Shown here piece by piece: positions 26,600 through 35,518 of a stretch of DNA of 64,000 nucleotides (its first letter is position 1; each line of letters begins with the position of its first letter). Source of the stretch: Psychroflexus aurantiacus (lineage in GTDB: Bacteria; Bacteroidota; Bacteroidia; Flavobacteriales; Flavobacteriaceae); assembly GCF_010820555.1 (NCBI RefSeq), contig NZ_JAAIKD010000004.1:310001-374000 (forward strand). Direction: 5' to 3'. The translations under genes were made by a program, and so were the position numbers. The notes below the pieces were generated by a model. It was not told the DNA's origin. It was given only the letters and a program-made list of their open reading frames with translations, and did not search any database.

Positions 26600-27062
26600 T
26601 TATAAATTTGTGAAAAAAATACCCTGGATTTATTACTTCTCGGTAATAGTTCTTTTACTCACTATTTTTCTAAATCATCAACTCGGCAAACAACTCTTTC
26701 CATCAAACACCTACTATTATGCGACGCTTATAGTCATAAGTTTAGCTTTGGTTTATGTCTATTTTGCAGGAAAATATTTTGAATATGACAGCGAGGGAAG
26801 TTTAGTTGTCTTCTTGAACAAGGGAGCCATTCTGTCTGAATTTATCAGTTACCGCACTAAGATTTATGAAATTAAAAGAGAAAAAATAAAGGATTACAAA
26901 ATACGCAACCTGTTGATATATAAAAGGTTAACCGTGTTTTATTCAACAAAAAATACAGACAGAAACTTCAGGGTTAACATCAGTATGTTAAGTCCAAGGA
27001 AAATAAGATTTATGAAGTTATCTCTTGATAAAATAATAGATAAAAACAAAGCCAACCTATGA
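26586..27062 (+). CDS. Small membrane protein encoded between parE and parC
   Basis: A 158-residue protein starting with [11 protein letters not shown]; a start at 26553 would overlap parE by 47 bases. Two hydrophobic segments lie near residues 13-30 and 43-59, followed by a basic soluble part (E-S-S-type [15 protein letters not shown]) rich in K, R and I that could be a bacterial PH-like or similar beta domain. No motif settles this. It overlaps parE by 14 bases and parC by 4, so all three are tightly coupled. The function is unknown. Confidence 0.7.
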   Translation: MRLNNYKFVKKIPWIYYFSVIVLLLTIFLNHQLGKQLFPSNTYYYATLIVISLALVYVYFAGKYFEYDSEGSLVVFLNKGAILSEFISYRTKIYEIKREKIKDYKIRNLLIYKRLTVFYSTKNTDRNFRVNISMLSPRKIRFMKLSLDKIIDKNKANL

Positions 27063-29650
27063 GTGACGATTTAGATTTGACTTCTGATTCTCAAAATGAA
27101 TTTGATCCTGGCGCAAAGGATGAGTCCATAAAGGTGACAGGGATGTTTCAGGAATGGTTCCTGGATTATGCCTCGTATGTCATTTTAGAAAGGGCCGTAC
27201 CTGCGATTGAAGATGGTTTTAAACCAGTGCATCGTCGAATTTTACATTCCATGAAAGATCTGGACGATGGACGCTATACAAAAGTTGCAAACATCGTTGG
27301 TCATACCATGCAGTACCATCCACACGGAGACGCGAGTATTGGAGATGCTATCGTACAGATTGGTCAAAAAGACATTCTGATCGATACCCAGGGAAACTGG
27401 GGTAACATTCTAACGGGAGACCGAGCAGCGGCTTCAAGGTATATTGAAGCACGCTTGTCGAAGTTTGCACTTGATGTAGTATTTAATCCAAAAACCACGG
27501 AATGGCAAATTTCCTATGACGGCAGGAAGCAGGAGCCTGTAAATCTTCCCGTGAAATTCCCTATGGTCCTGGCTCAGGGCGCTGAAGGTATTGCCGTGGG
27601 CTTAAGCACGAAAATCTTACCTCACAATTTCAATGAACTCATAGAGGCCTCTATCAAACACCTGGAGGGTAAGCGCTTCACTATTTATCCTGATTTTGTC
27701 ACCGGTGGCGTTGTAGATGTCTCAAATTATAACGACGGATTAAGAGGAGGAAAGATCAGGGTGAGAGCAAATATTGAAATAAGAGATAAAAATTTGCTTG
27801 TCGTGAATGAGATTCCTTATTCTACCAATACATCCACCCTTATAGATTCTATCTTAAAAGCGAACGAAAAGGGAAAAATAAAAATTAAAAAAATCGAAGA
27901 CAATACGTCTTCTGAAGTTGAAATTCTCATTCATTTACCCAATAATATCTCACCGGATAAAACGATAGATGCCTTGTTTGCATTTACAAACTGTGAGGTT
28001 TCCATTTCGCCTTTAAGCTGTGTTATTATTGATGATAAACCCCACTTTCTAGGCGTTTCTGAGCTTCTGAGGAGAAGTACAGACAACACGGTTCGTTTAT
28101 TAAAATCTGAACTGCAAATAAAACTAGGAGAATTAGAGGAGCAGTGGCATTTTGCATCTCTGGAAAAAATATTCATAGAAAAACGCATCTACCGGGATAT
28201 TGAAGAGGAAGAAACCTGGGAAGGGGTTATAGAGGCCATCAATCTCGGTTTGCAGCCACACATCAAGCATCTCAAACGCAAAATAACAAGGGATGATATC
28301 ACACGATTAACTGAAATCAAAATCAAAAGGATTTCAAAATTTGATCTTGATAAAGCTGAGCAAAAAATCGAAGCCTTGGAAGGCGAGATTCAAAGCGTGA
28401 AACATGACCTGGAGCATTTGATTGACTATTCTATCAATTATTTTAAAAATCTGAAAGAGAAATACGGCGCTGGAAAAGAACGCAAAACAAAGATTCAGCT
28501 TTTTGAAGATATTGAAGCGACAAAAGTCATCATGAGAAATACGAAGCTTTATGTCAACAGAAGTGAAGGCTTTGTAGGAACGTCTATGAAAAAAGAGGAG
28601 TACGTTACCGATTGCAGTGATATAGATGACATCATTTGCTTTACGGAAGACGGTACCATGATGGTCACCAAGGTAGAAGACAAGACCTTTATTGCTAAAA
28701 ACATTATCTACGTTGGAATTTTCAAGAAAAAGGATAAACGCACCATTTATAATCTGATTTACAGAGATGGAAAAGCAGGTTATAACTACATGAAACGATT
28801 TGCAGTAACCTCCATTACTCGAGACAGGGCTTATAATGTTGGCAAGGATAAACCCGGTACTAAACTTTTATACTTCTCTGCGAATCCTAACGGTGAAGCC
28901 GAGCTGGTCACCGTGTTTTTAAGACAGAAAAAAGGATTGAAACGTCTCAAGTTTGACATTGATTTCTCTGATTTAGCAATAAAGGGCAGGAATGTGAAAG
29001 GGAATCTGGTTTCTAAAATGCCGATTAAAAGTGTAGAAATAAAAGAAGAAGGGGTATCAACTCTTAAACCAAGAAAAATCTGGTTTGATGAAACCGTGAG
29101 GCGACTCAACGTGGACGAAAGGGGTGAACTGCTAGGAGCCTTTAGAGGTGAAGACAGACTCTTGATTATCCGTCAAAACGGAATCGTAAAAACGATAATA
29201 CCTGAACTCACCACACGATTTGAAAACGATGTGATCGTTATTGAAAAATGGAATCCCAAAAAACCAATCTCAGCGATTTACTGGGAAGGTGAAAAAGAAC
29301 GCTTTTATGTTAAGCGCTTTTTAATAGAGCAGCCTGATAAAGAAGAATTAATCATCACCGATCACCCAAATTCCCAACTGGAGGTCGTGTCTACAGATTA
29401 TATGCCCAGGATTGAAATCGAATATAAAAAAGCGCGAGGTAAAGAGAGAAAAGAGAACGACACAGTAAATGTGGAAGAGTTTATCGCTGTAAAGGGTATA
29501 AAAGCCCAGGGAAATCAATTGACCTCAGAAAATGTCAAGCAGATAGATGTACTCGACCCTCTGCCTTACGAGGAAGAGACTCCAGATGCTGAAGGGGACG
29601 ATACAGATGAAGTGAAGCCAGGCAATAATCAATCTTCGTTGTTCGATTAA
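27059..29650 (+). CDS. parC: DNA topoisomerase IV, subunit A
   Basis: The 863-residue DNA-cleavage subunit. The N-terminal F-L-D-Y-A-S-Y-V-I-L-E-R-A-V-P and H-R-R-I-L-H-S-M are the winged-helix region, and the active-site Tyr sits in A-A-S-R-Y-I-E-A-R-L-S near residue 127. A coiled coil follows near 350-480, and the beta-pinwheel domain (from about 500) carries R-N-V-K-G-N-L-V and similar blades. The tail is acidic (E-G-D-D-T-D-E). The stop shares TTAA with the stop of the convergent lipoprotein gene. Confidence 0.95.
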   Translation: MSDDLDLTSDSQNEFDPGAKDESIKVTGMFQEWFLDYASYVILERAVPAIEDGFKPVHRRILHSMKDLDDGRYTKVANIVGHTMQYHPHGDASIGDAIVQIGQKDILIDTQGNWGNILTGDRAAASRYIEARLSKFALDVVFNPKTTEWQISYDGRKQEPVNLPVKFPMVLAQGAEGIAVGLSTKILPHNFNELIEASIKHLEGKRFTIYPDFVTGGVVDVSNYNDGLRGGKIRVRANIEIRDKNLLVVNEIPYSTNTSTLIDSILKANEKGKIKIKKIEDNTSSEVEILIHLPNNISPDKTIDALFAFTNCEVSISPLSCVIIDDKPHFLGVSELLRRSTDNTVRLLKSELQIKLGELEEQWHFASLEKIFIEKRIYRDIEEEETWEGVIEAINLGLQPHIKHLKRKITRDDITRLTEIKIKRISKFDLDKAEQKIEALEGEIQSVKHDLEHLIDYSINYFKNLKEKYGAGKERKTKIQLFEDIEATKVIMRNTKLYVNRSEGFVGTSMKKEEYVTDCSDIDDIICFTEDGTMMVTKVEDKTFIAKNIIYVGIFKKKDKRTIYNLIYRDGKAGYNYMKRFAVTSITRDRAYNVGKDKPGTKLLYFSANPNGEAELVTVFLRQKKGLKRLKFDIDFSDLAIKGRNVKGNLVSKMPIKSVEIKEEGVSTLKPRKIWFDETVRRLNVDERGELLGAFRGEDRLLIIRQNGIVKTIIPELTTRFENDVIVIEKWNPKKPISAIYWEGEKERFYVKRFLIEQPDKEELIITDHPNSQLEVVSTDYMPRIEIEYKKARGKERKENDTVNVEEFIAVKGIKAQGNQLTSENVKQIDVLDPLPYEEETPDAEGDDTDEVKPGNNQSSLFD

Positions 29651-30015
29651 TTTATCTTGGTCACACGGCCTTTTTGCTTGTTATTCTTCCCGACAATGCT
29701 GTACTCGAAGGTGTAAGCATTCTTTGACGTGGAAAGTATTTTCATGTGAATAGGCTGCTCTTCAGCCATATTCTTGGGATTTATAGTTTTTAAAACGTAT
29801 TCACAATCATTGATCCAGCGGATGGAGGCCGTGTCTTTTTTATTTTCATAAATTTCGACTTCCAAAGAGTCATTTCTAATGAAAGTCGTTTTCACCAGGT
29901 CACCATTGAGGTAGGTTTCAAATTCGAATGTACCTGTTTTAAAATCTTTGCACTGCCGTTGTGGGTTGTAACAGGAGGCTAAACATAAGCTCAAAAGTAA
30001 AATAAGATAGCGCAT
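29647..30015 (-). CDS. Small lipoprotein downstream of parC
   Basis: A 122-residue lipoprotein with signal peptide M-R-Y-L-I-L-L-L-S-L-C-L-A-S-C (Cys at 15); the start at 30042 is rejected because it would place nine polar residues ahead of this signal. The mature part is K-rich and beta-like and I do not recognise its fold. It is convergent with parC and shares its stop TTAA. Databases sometimes call such proteins DNA topoisomerase IV because of this position; the sequence does not support that name. The mature protein has two Cys near its start, at residues 15 and 21. Confidence 0.6.
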   Translation of the reverse strand: MRYLILLLSLCLASCYNPQRQCKDFKTGTFEFETYLNGDLVKTTFIRNDSLEVEIYENKKDTASIRWINDCEYVLKTINPKNMAEEQPIHMKILSTSKNAYTFEYSIVGKNNKQKGRVTKIN

Positions 30016-30056
30016 TGACTTTTTTATGCAAAAGTAGTCCAAATCTAATGACTGCC

Positions 30057-30482
30057 TTAGGTTTTAGGATAATTTTCATACGACTCAAAGCTGCCGTCAG
30101 CATAGAATATAATGACCTTCTCAATATCTTTTCCTGACCTTCTCTTTGGCTGACTTTCCATGTCAGCTACAAGCCTGTCGTTTTTAGAAGTGACTGCTTT
30201 AGAATCATCAGAGTCATCAGTTGGTTTTTCAAGAGTATTATCTTCGTTCTGATCAGCAGGAGGAAAGTGCCCTTTTCCATTTAAAAGCCAGTAAAGTTCA
30301 ACCTCTTCAAAGCTGGACACAACTTTCATCACAAAATCCAGACTGGGTTTATTTCTTCCGGAAAGAATATGAGAAATAGAAGCCCTGCCTACATCAATCT
30401 TATCCGCAAAAGAGGAGGCCGACAAATCGTAATAATCGAATATCTCCTTAAGACGTTTTGAAAAATCCTTACTGTTTACCAT
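30057..30482 (-). CDS. XRE-family transcriptional regulator
   Basis: A 141-residue regulator. Residues 8-65 are a helix-turn-helix of the Xre/Cro type: F-S-K-R-L-K-E-I, S-A-S-S-F-A-D-K-I-D-V-G-R-A-S-I-S-H-I-L-S-G-R-N-K-P-S. A linker of Asp, Ser and Asn residues (about 80-115) is followed by a short basic tail. It is divergent from the M14 peptidase-like gene. A GTTTAC-N4-GTAAAT dyad overlaps its own start codon, which suggests autoregulation. The stop lies 41 bases upstream of the lipoprotein start. Confidence 0.9.
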   Translation of the reverse strand: MVNSKDFSKRLKEIFDYYDLSASSFADKIDVGRASISHILSGRNKPSLDFVMKVVSSFEEVELYWLLNGKGHFPPADQNEDNTLEKPTDDSDDSKAVTSKNDRLVADMESQPKRRSGKDIEKVIIFYADGSFESYENYPKT

Positions 30483-30532
30483 TGTAAATTATTATATGAG
30501 AATATCTATTCAAATAGGTCACTAATGTAAAC
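30474..30532. promoter_or_regulatory. Operator-like dyads at the XRE gene start
   Basis: GTTTAC at 30474-30479 and GTAAAT at 30484-30489 form a dyad spanning the XRE start codon, in the consensus form GTTTAC-N4-GTAAAC with one mismatch. A weaker copy (GGTCAC-N4-GTAAAC) is at 30517-30532, with an exact right half. Both agree with the sites near the M14 gene. Confidence 0.5.
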
Positions 30533-30705
30533 AATTAATCCGGATTATTCAATAGTTCGTCAAAAACAAGCTGGTCTTTATTAAAGTCATACTATATATA
30601 GTACATGTTAAATTGCTATTTACTAGTATATTAGAAACTATTTATTGATCAATAGGAAAAATTCCACTGAAGAGGGAAGGATAACTCACACTTCTTCAAA
30701 CTTTA

Positions 30706-30779
30706 GTTTACATCTGTAACTATTTTATGCTTTTGAATTGTTTACAAATGTATAATCCTATTTTTATACATTTGTAAAC
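30706..30779. promoter_or_regulatory. Operator cluster and 42-bp inverted repeat upstream of the M14 gene
   Basis: A perfect 17-bp inverted repeat has arms at 30739-30755 and 30764-30780 with an 8-base spacer, and its right arm reaches the A of the M14 start codon. Each arm holds a half-mirrored GTTTAC-N4-GTATAA or TTATAC-N4-GTAAAC unit. A further unit, GTTTAC-N4-GTAACT, lies at 30706-30721. TACATTTG at 30767-30774, inside the right arm, matches the -7 box TAnnTTTG, so occupation would block the promoter. Confidence 0.65.
30767..30774 (+). promoter_or_regulatory. Promoter -7 box of the M14 gene, within the operator
   Basis: TACATTTG matches TAnnTTTG exactly. The ATG starts at 30780, six bases after the box, so transcription would begin at or next to the ATG and the mRNA would be leaderless. 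Confidence 0.55.
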
Positions 30780-31928
30780 ATGAATTTAAAGCAGCCCGAT
30801 TTTACTGAACTACTAACGACCTATTCAGAATTTAAAGTTTCATCTCTTCAGGGAAGATATCTGAAAGAAGAGGATCTTCTCGAGGTCTTTAAGACGCTAT
30901 CCAAAAAGTTCACAATCAAACATGAAGGCCATTCTGAAGAAGGTCGAATTATTTCTTCATTTCATGTAGGTAAAGGACCTCGAAAGATTTTGATCTGGTC
31001 TCAGATGCATGGAAATGAAAGCACAACCACCAAGGCAGTTCTAGATGTATTGAATTATTTTTTGACCTATCCGGAAGTTTCTGAGGCCATTCTGGATCGA
31101 TGCAGTTTCGTTATCGTTCCTGTTTTAAATCCTGACGGCGCTGTTAACTACACCCGCGTGAATGCCAATGCCATCGATTTGAACAGGGATGCGTATTTGA
31201 AAACGCAATCTGAAAGCAAAATACTGCAGGGCATTTATTCTGAATTCAAGCCTGAGGTGTGTTTTAATATGCACGATCAGCGGACTATCTTCAGTGCGGG
31301 TTCAACCGATAAGCCTGCTACGGTTTCCTTTCTTTCACCATCTTTCAATGAGGCGCGAGATATTGATGCCATCAGAACGAAAGCCATGGGTTTAATTGCA
31401 AGGGCTAACCTGATGCTTCAAGAATTTATTCCAGGTCAAATCGGTAGATATGACGATGCTTTTAACATCAATTGTATAGGAGATTACCTTCAAAAAAAGG
31501 GAACCCCTACAGTTTTGTTTGAAGCTGGTCATTTCCCCGGCGATTATGATCGCGAGGAAACGCGAAAATATATTTTTATAGCTTTGCTGAATATGATTAT
31601 CGATGTGGCCAACAACGAAAATTTTGATGCCGTCGAAACCTATTTTGAAATTCCTGAAAATGAAAAACTTTTCTATGACGTGATTTTAAGAAACGTGAAT
31701 TATAACGACAACCCCACTGATATAGCGATTCAATTCAAAGAAACCCTCAGCGCGCATCACATTAAATTTGTTCCTGTTATAGAAAGAATAGACAGGCTGA
31801 ATGATTATTTCGGACATCGGGAAATCGATGCTGAAGGTCAAATTTTGGAATTTGAAAAGCCGGTGCAGTTGAAGGAAGGTGAAATTTTATCATCGTTTAC
31901 ACTTAACAATAACGTTTTCGCTATATAA
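30780..31928 (+). CDS. M14-family zinc carboxypeptidase-like protein
   Basis: A 382-residue soluble protein of the M14 metallopeptidase family, with no export signal. Zinc ligands H and E are in M-H-G-N-E-S near residue 80, the third ligand probably in F-N-M-H-D-Q-R near 163, and the catalytic Glu in F-E-A-G-H-F near 250. A C-terminal part of about 110 residues is not a peptidase domain I recognise. Substrate unknown; a cytoplasmic peptidase or amidase is possible. Its promoter lies inside an operator-like repeat beside the XRE gene. An Lrp/AsnC regulator gene follows 86 bases later. Confidence 0.8.
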   Translation: MNLKQPDFTELLTTYSEFKVSSLQGRYLKEEDLLEVFKTLSKKFTIKHEGHSEEGRIISSFHVGKGPRKILIWSQMHGNESTTTKAVLDVLNYFLTYPEVSEAILDRCSFVIVPVLNPDGAVNYTRVNANAIDLNRDAYLKTQSESKILQGIYSEFKPEVCFNMHDQRTIFSAGSTDKPATVSFLSPSFNEARDIDAIRTKAMGLIARANLMLQEFIPGQIGRYDDAFNINCIGDYLQKKGTPTVLFEAGHFPGDYDREETRKYIFIALLNMIIDVANNENFDAVETYFEIPENEKLFYDVILRNVNYNDNPTDIAIQFKETLSAHHIKFVPVIERIDRLNDYFGHREIDAEGQILEFEKPVQLKEGEILSSFTLNNNVFAI

Positions 31929-32014
31929 TTGCTAAAGATTTAGCCGAATCTTTCTTTTATAATTATAAATTTTGATTATTATTGCATTTTATTTAATAAT
32001 ATAAGATTTCACAT

Positions 32015-32497
32015 ATGAAAGGAAAAATTAAACTTGACGAGACAGATCACCAGATTCTGAATATGCTCATTGACAATACTAGAACTCCGTTTACTGATAT
32101 TGCCAAAAAATTGGACATCTCTGCGGGTACAGTGCATGTAAGGGTTAAGAAGATGGAAGAAAGTGGGATCATCATCGGTTCGTCACTGACTCTGAATTAC
32201 AAAAAATTAGGCTACACCTTTATAGCTTATGTTGGTATTTTTCTTGAAAAGACTTCTCAAACTCAATTTGTTCTTAACAGAATTGAAGAAATCCCAAACA
32301 TTACCGTAGCCCACGTGACTACAGGTAAATTTAACCTGTTTTGTAAAATAAGAGCTAAGAATACAGAGCACGCCAAAAACATTATTTTTCTTATCGATGA
32401 TATCGATGGTGTCAGCAGGACCGAAACCATGATCTCCATGGAAGAAAGCCTTAATGATAAAACCCGATTGATGAAATCGATTTTTGAAAATATGTAA
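32015..32497 (+). CDS. Lrp/AsnC-family transcriptional regulator
   Basis: A 160-residue regulator. An N-terminal winged helix (residues 6-60: L-D-E-T-D-H-Q-I-L-N-M-L, D-I-A-K-K-L-D-I-S-A-G-T-V-H-V-R) is followed by a RAM/ACT-like ligand domain (about 70-150) with G-Y-T-F-I-A-Y-V-G-I and V-A-H-V-T-T-G-K-F-N-L-F. Family members sense amino acids or related metabolites and form dimers to octamers. The gene stands alone with its own terminator; its 86-base leader is AT-rich without a clear -7 box. Targets are unknown. Confidence 0.93.
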   Translation: MKGKIKLDETDHQILNMLIDNTRTPFTDIAKKLDISAGTVHVRVKKMEESGIIIGSSLTLNYKKLGYTFIAYVGIFLEKTSQTQFVLNRIEEIPNITVAHVTTGKFNLFCKIRAKNTEHAKNIIFLIDDIDGVSRTETMISMEESLNDKTRLMKSIFENM

Positions 32498-32512
32498 GGA
32501 CTGTTTCTTTAA

Positions 32513-32550
32513 AATTAAAAAGGCTGGATTTTCATCCAGCCTTTTTAATT
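32513..32550. terminator. Bidirectional terminator between lrp-like gene and yebC
   Basis: A perfect 17-bp stem (32513-32529 with 32534-32550) with a 4-base loop TTTC and A/T runs on both flanks. It serves both the plus-strand regulator and the minus-strand yebC, whose stop begins at 32550. Confidence 0.92.
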
Positions 32551-33260
32551 TATTCGCTCATCGTATGATAGACGTTTTGAACATCATCATCCTCTTCAAT
32601 TTTCTCTAGAAGCTTTTCAACATCCTCCTTCTGTTCATCGGTAAGACTTTTTGTGACTTGTGGTATTCTGTCAAAACCAGAGGATTCAATTACTATATCA
32701 CGCTCTTCTAAATATTTTTGAATGTCTCCAAAATTTTGAAATGGTGCATAAATCATGATACTGTCTTCATCTTCAAAGACTTCTTCAGCGCCAAAGTCTA
32801 TCATTTCCAGTTCCAATTCTTCAACGTCAAGACCTTCAGAAGCAATTTTGAAGTTGCAGGTGTGATCAAACATAAATTCCACGGAGCCGGAGGTCCCTAA
32901 ATTTCCGTCACACTTATTAAAATAAGACCTGATGTTGGCTACGGTTCGGTTGGTATTATCTGTGGCTGTTTCTACAAGAATGGCAATACCATGCGGAGCA
33001 TAGCCTTCATATAAAATAATTTTATAGTCGCCCAGGCTTTTGTCGGAAGCTCTTTTGATCGCTCTTTCGACGTTATCCTTGGGCATATTGGCCGTTTTGG
33101 CATTTTGAATAACAGCTCTTAACTTCGCATTGGTTTCAGGATCAGGACCGCCTTCTTTTACAGCCATGACAATATCCTTACCTAGCCTGGTAAAGGTCTT
33201 GGCCATTGCAGACCAGCGCTTCATTTTTCTGGCTTTTCTAAATTCAAATGCTCTTCCCAT
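32550..33260 (-). CDS. YebC/PmpR-family protein
   Basis: A 236-residue protein of the YebC/TACO1 family: M-G-R-A-F-E-F-R-K-A-R-K-M-K-R-W, K-D-I-V-M-A-V-K-E-G-G-P-D-P, N-M-P-K-D-N-V-E-R-A-I-K-R-A and Y-E-G-Y-A-P-H-G-I-A are visible. The family has been described as transcription regulators and more recently as factors acting on ribosomes stalled at prolines. The C-terminus is strongly acidic. It lies 8 bases after a small acidic gene on the minus strand and shares a terminator with the Lrp-like gene. Confidence 0.95.
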   Translation of the reverse strand: MGRAFEFRKARKMKRWSAMAKTFTRLGKDIVMAVKEGGPDPETNAKLRAVIQNAKTANMPKDNVERAIKRASDKSLGDYKIILYEGYAPHGIAILVETATDNTNRTVANIRSYFNKCDGNLGTSGSVEFMFDHTCNFKIASEGLDVEELELEMIDFGAEEVFEDEDSIMIYAPFQNFGDIQKYLEERDIVIESSGFDRIPQVTKSLTDEQKEDVEKLLEKIEEDDDVQNVYHTMSE

Positions 33261-33268
33261 ACTTAAAA

Positions 33269-33652
33269 TTATTCAGCAAAAGCTTCCATTTTACGGTTGT
33301 ATTCTCTTATTTCAGCCTTGTTGACAGGGTTTTCTGACTTTTTAATCAGATTGATTAAATAAAGAAGGCTCTCCGATCCTGTGATAATTTCAGAATGTTC
33401 CGCTTCAATTTCCTCACCAGACTCTTCGTCAACGAGTGGTTCATCCTGAGGAATCGGAATTGCAAAAACCTCATTTTCTTCCACATGTTCAGTCACCAAC
33501 CTCAATGTCTTAGCGACAACAGGTAAGTTTTCTTCCACTGCGTAAGGACGCAGTTCTCTCACCATGTCTACCACATCGTCTGTTACTATCTCGTTCGACT
33601 CAAGAGTTTCGACAATAGAATCAATTAGTTTTATTGCTTTTTTATTTTCCAA
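33269..33652 (-). CDS. Small acidic protein upstream of yebC
   Basis: A 127-residue soluble acidic protein, mainly helical, with D-D-V-V-D-M-V-R-E-L-R-P-Y and an acidic central stretch E-S-G-E-E-I-E-A-E-H-S-E. Start is TTG at 33652, since the first ATG would lose 29 residues. No signal peptide, no known motif. It lies 8 bases before yebC, in the same direction, so the two are likely cotranscribed. I do not recognise a family. Confidence 0.55.
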   Translation of the reverse strand: MENKKAIKLIDSIVETLESNEIVTDDVVDMVRELRPYAVEENLPVVAKTLRLVTEHVEENEVFAIPIPQDEPLVDEESGEEIEAEHSEIITGSESLLYLINLIKKSENPVNKAEIREYNRKMEAFAE

Positions 33653-33800
33653 GGCTTTTATGTTTTTTAGATGTTATGCAAAAATAATTTTTAGTTTATA
33701 TATATAGGTAGTTGTTTCTCTTTTTTTGAAAATATACTTGCATTTACCCTGATGAAGTCCTCTGCAAAGTATAGATTTTGTTTTATAAAACCCTAAATAA

Positions 33801-33832
33801 TTTCAATAAACGCTTTAATCTGCGTATTTTTG
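33801..33832 (+). promoter_or_regulatory. Promoter of the helicase gene
   Basis: TATTTTTG at 33825-33832 matches the -7 box TAnnTTTG exactly, and TTTC at 33801-33804 lies at the right distance (20 bases) for a -33 box. A leader of about 38 bases precedes the ATG. The rest of the 223-base gap from 33653 holds nothing else I can identify. Confidence 0.65.
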
Positions 33833-33875
33833 CAAATCTTAAATTAGTAAATCACATTTCAACTCAAGGAAGTTT

Positions 33876-35375
33876 ATGCCTGAAAAGACTGCAGAAAAGA
33901 GCCTCTACGATTATCAAGAAAAGGACTTAGTAAAGATTTTTGATAAGATTGAGAATTCTCCAGATAATTATAATCTATTGTATCAGTTACCAACGGGAGG
34001 AGGTAAGACCGTCGTATTTTCTGAAATCGTAAGACGATATATCGAAAAAACAGGAAAGAAAGTCATTGTGCTCACACATAGAATTGAACTTTGTAAGCAG
34101 ACCTCCGATATGCTTGAAGGTTTTGGAGTAAAAAATAAAATCATCAATTCAAAAGTAAAAGAACTTCCGGATGATAATGAGTACATGTGTTTTGTGGCCA
34201 TGGTTGAAACCCTGAACAATAGATTGAATGAAGAAAAGCTGAATATGAAAAATGTCGGCTTAGCTATCATTGATGAAGCCCACTATAATTCGTTTACCAA
34301 ACTTTTTGGGTATCTGGACAAAGCTTTTATTCTTGGCGTAACTGCAACACCCTTAAGTTCTAATATTAAGCTTCCCATGCATCGAAATTATGAGGAGCTT
34401 ATCGTGGGAAATTCAATATCCTCATTGATAGAACAGGGATTTTTGGCAGAGGCCAAAATGTTTAGTTATGATGTAGGTCTTGGTACACTGCAGGTAGGAA
34501 TCACAGGGGATTACACCGTTAAATCTTCTGAAGACCTGTACACGAACCTGGATATGCAGGAAAAGCTGATTCAGGCCTATGAAGAAAAGTGCAAAGGCGA
34601 AAAAACTTTGATTTTTAATAACGGGATCAACACCTCCTGGTATGTATATCAGACCTTCAAGGATGCCGGTTACGACATAAAACACCTTGATAATACTCAC
34701 AATAAAAAGGAGAGAAGGGCGATTCTGAAATGGTTTAGAGAAAAACCTGATGCCATTCTTACTTCTGTAAGTATTCTTACGACGGGTTTTGATGAACCTA
34801 CCGTTAAAAATATAATTTTAAACAGAGCGACCAAATCCTTAACGCTTTACTTCCAGATGATAGGTAGGGGATCCCGTAAACTGCCTCATAAAGATACGTT
34901 TAACGTGATCGATCTCGGTAACAACATCGCCAGATTTGGACCCTGGAACGCATCTGTAGACTGGCAAATGATTTTTGAAAATCCAGATTACTTCCTGGAT
35001 AATATGGTTTCTGATGAAGAAATTGAACTCAACTTCAAGTATGAAATGCCGGAGGAAGTGAGAGAGATGTTCAAAAATTCGGAGAATGTAGAATTTGATA
35101 TCAGAAGACGTTATAATGAAACCATCAACAACGGTGATAAGTCTAAACTGGTTCTGGAAGAATCTATAGCTCAGCATGCCAGAATGTGTGCCGAAAATTC
35201 GGAAGATGTTTTTGATGCCAGAATTTTAGCCAGAGAATTGAAAGATGATATTAAAGACCGTATAAAACGCTATTCCAACTGCATCATCAACAACACCAAA
35301 AATTATAGAGATTGGCTTTACGAAGATTACGTCAGAAAACTGAGGGTAAAGATCAACGAACACTTTATGGATTAA
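33876..35375 (+). CDS. Superfamily 2 DEAD/DEAH-box helicase
   Basis: A 499-residue helicase with motif I L-P-T-G-G-G-K-T-V near residue 42, motif II I-D-E-A-H near 133, motif III G-V-T-A-T-P-L near 152, and motif VI Q-M-I-G-R-G-S-R-K near 332. The core is of the SSL2-like type found in single-gene bacterial helicases of unclear substrate. The C-terminal region from 400 on is helical and charged, without a known accessory domain. It has its own promoter and terminator. It may act on DNA or RNA. Confidence 0.9.
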   Translation: MPEKTAEKSLYDYQEKDLVKIFDKIENSPDNYNLLYQLPTGGGKTVVFSEIVRRYIEKTGKKVIVLTHRIELCKQTSDMLEGFGVKNKIINSKVKELPDDNEYMCFVAMVETLNNRLNEEKLNMKNVGLAIIDEAHYNSFTKLFGYLDKAFILGVTATPLSSNIKLPMHRNYEELIVGNSISSLIEQGFLAEAKMFSYDVGLGTLQVGITGDYTVKSSEDLYTNLDMQEKLIQAYEEKCKGEKTLIFNNGINTSWYVYQTFKDAGYDIKHLDNTHNKKERRAILKWFREKPDAILTSVSILTTGFDEPTVKNIILNRATKSLTLYFQMIGRGSRKLPHKDTFNVIDLGNNIARFGPWNASVDWQMIFENPDYFLDNMVSDEEIELNFKYEMPEEVREMFKNSENVEFDIRRRYNETINNGDKSKLVLEESIAQHARMCAENSEDVFDARILARELKDDIKDRIKRYSNCIINNTKNYRDWLYEDYVRKLRVKINEHFMD

Positions 35376-35385
35376 TCCATTTTAC

Positions 35386-35416
35386 AAAAGGGCTATTTAA
35401 GTATAGTCCTTTTTTT
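35386..35416 (+). terminator. Intrinsic terminator after the helicase gene
   Basis: AAAAGGGCTA (35386-35395) pairs with TAGTCCTTTT (35404-35413), 10 bp with one G-U pair and an 8-base loop, running into a T tract to 35416. It lies 11 bases past the stop codon. Confidence 0.8.
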
Positions 35417-35518
35417 GATCATTCTGTATTTGGAATCGAGGGAGAAAAGTAAGGCTGTGTCAATCAGGCTATGAGACTTCTGAATGCTTAAAACTGATAA
35501 ACGACACTTGTATATCTC

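Noticed and set aside
29647-30015. Naming the lipoprotein after parC as a DNA topoisomerase IV protein
   Set aside because: It has a lipoprotein signal and no topoisomerase domain; only its position links it to parC.
30590-30603. 14-bp palindrome TACTATATATAGTA between the XRE and M14 genes
   Set aside because: It is pure A/T apart from its ends and has no relation to the GTTTAC-type dyads; such runs arise easily in AT-rich DNA.
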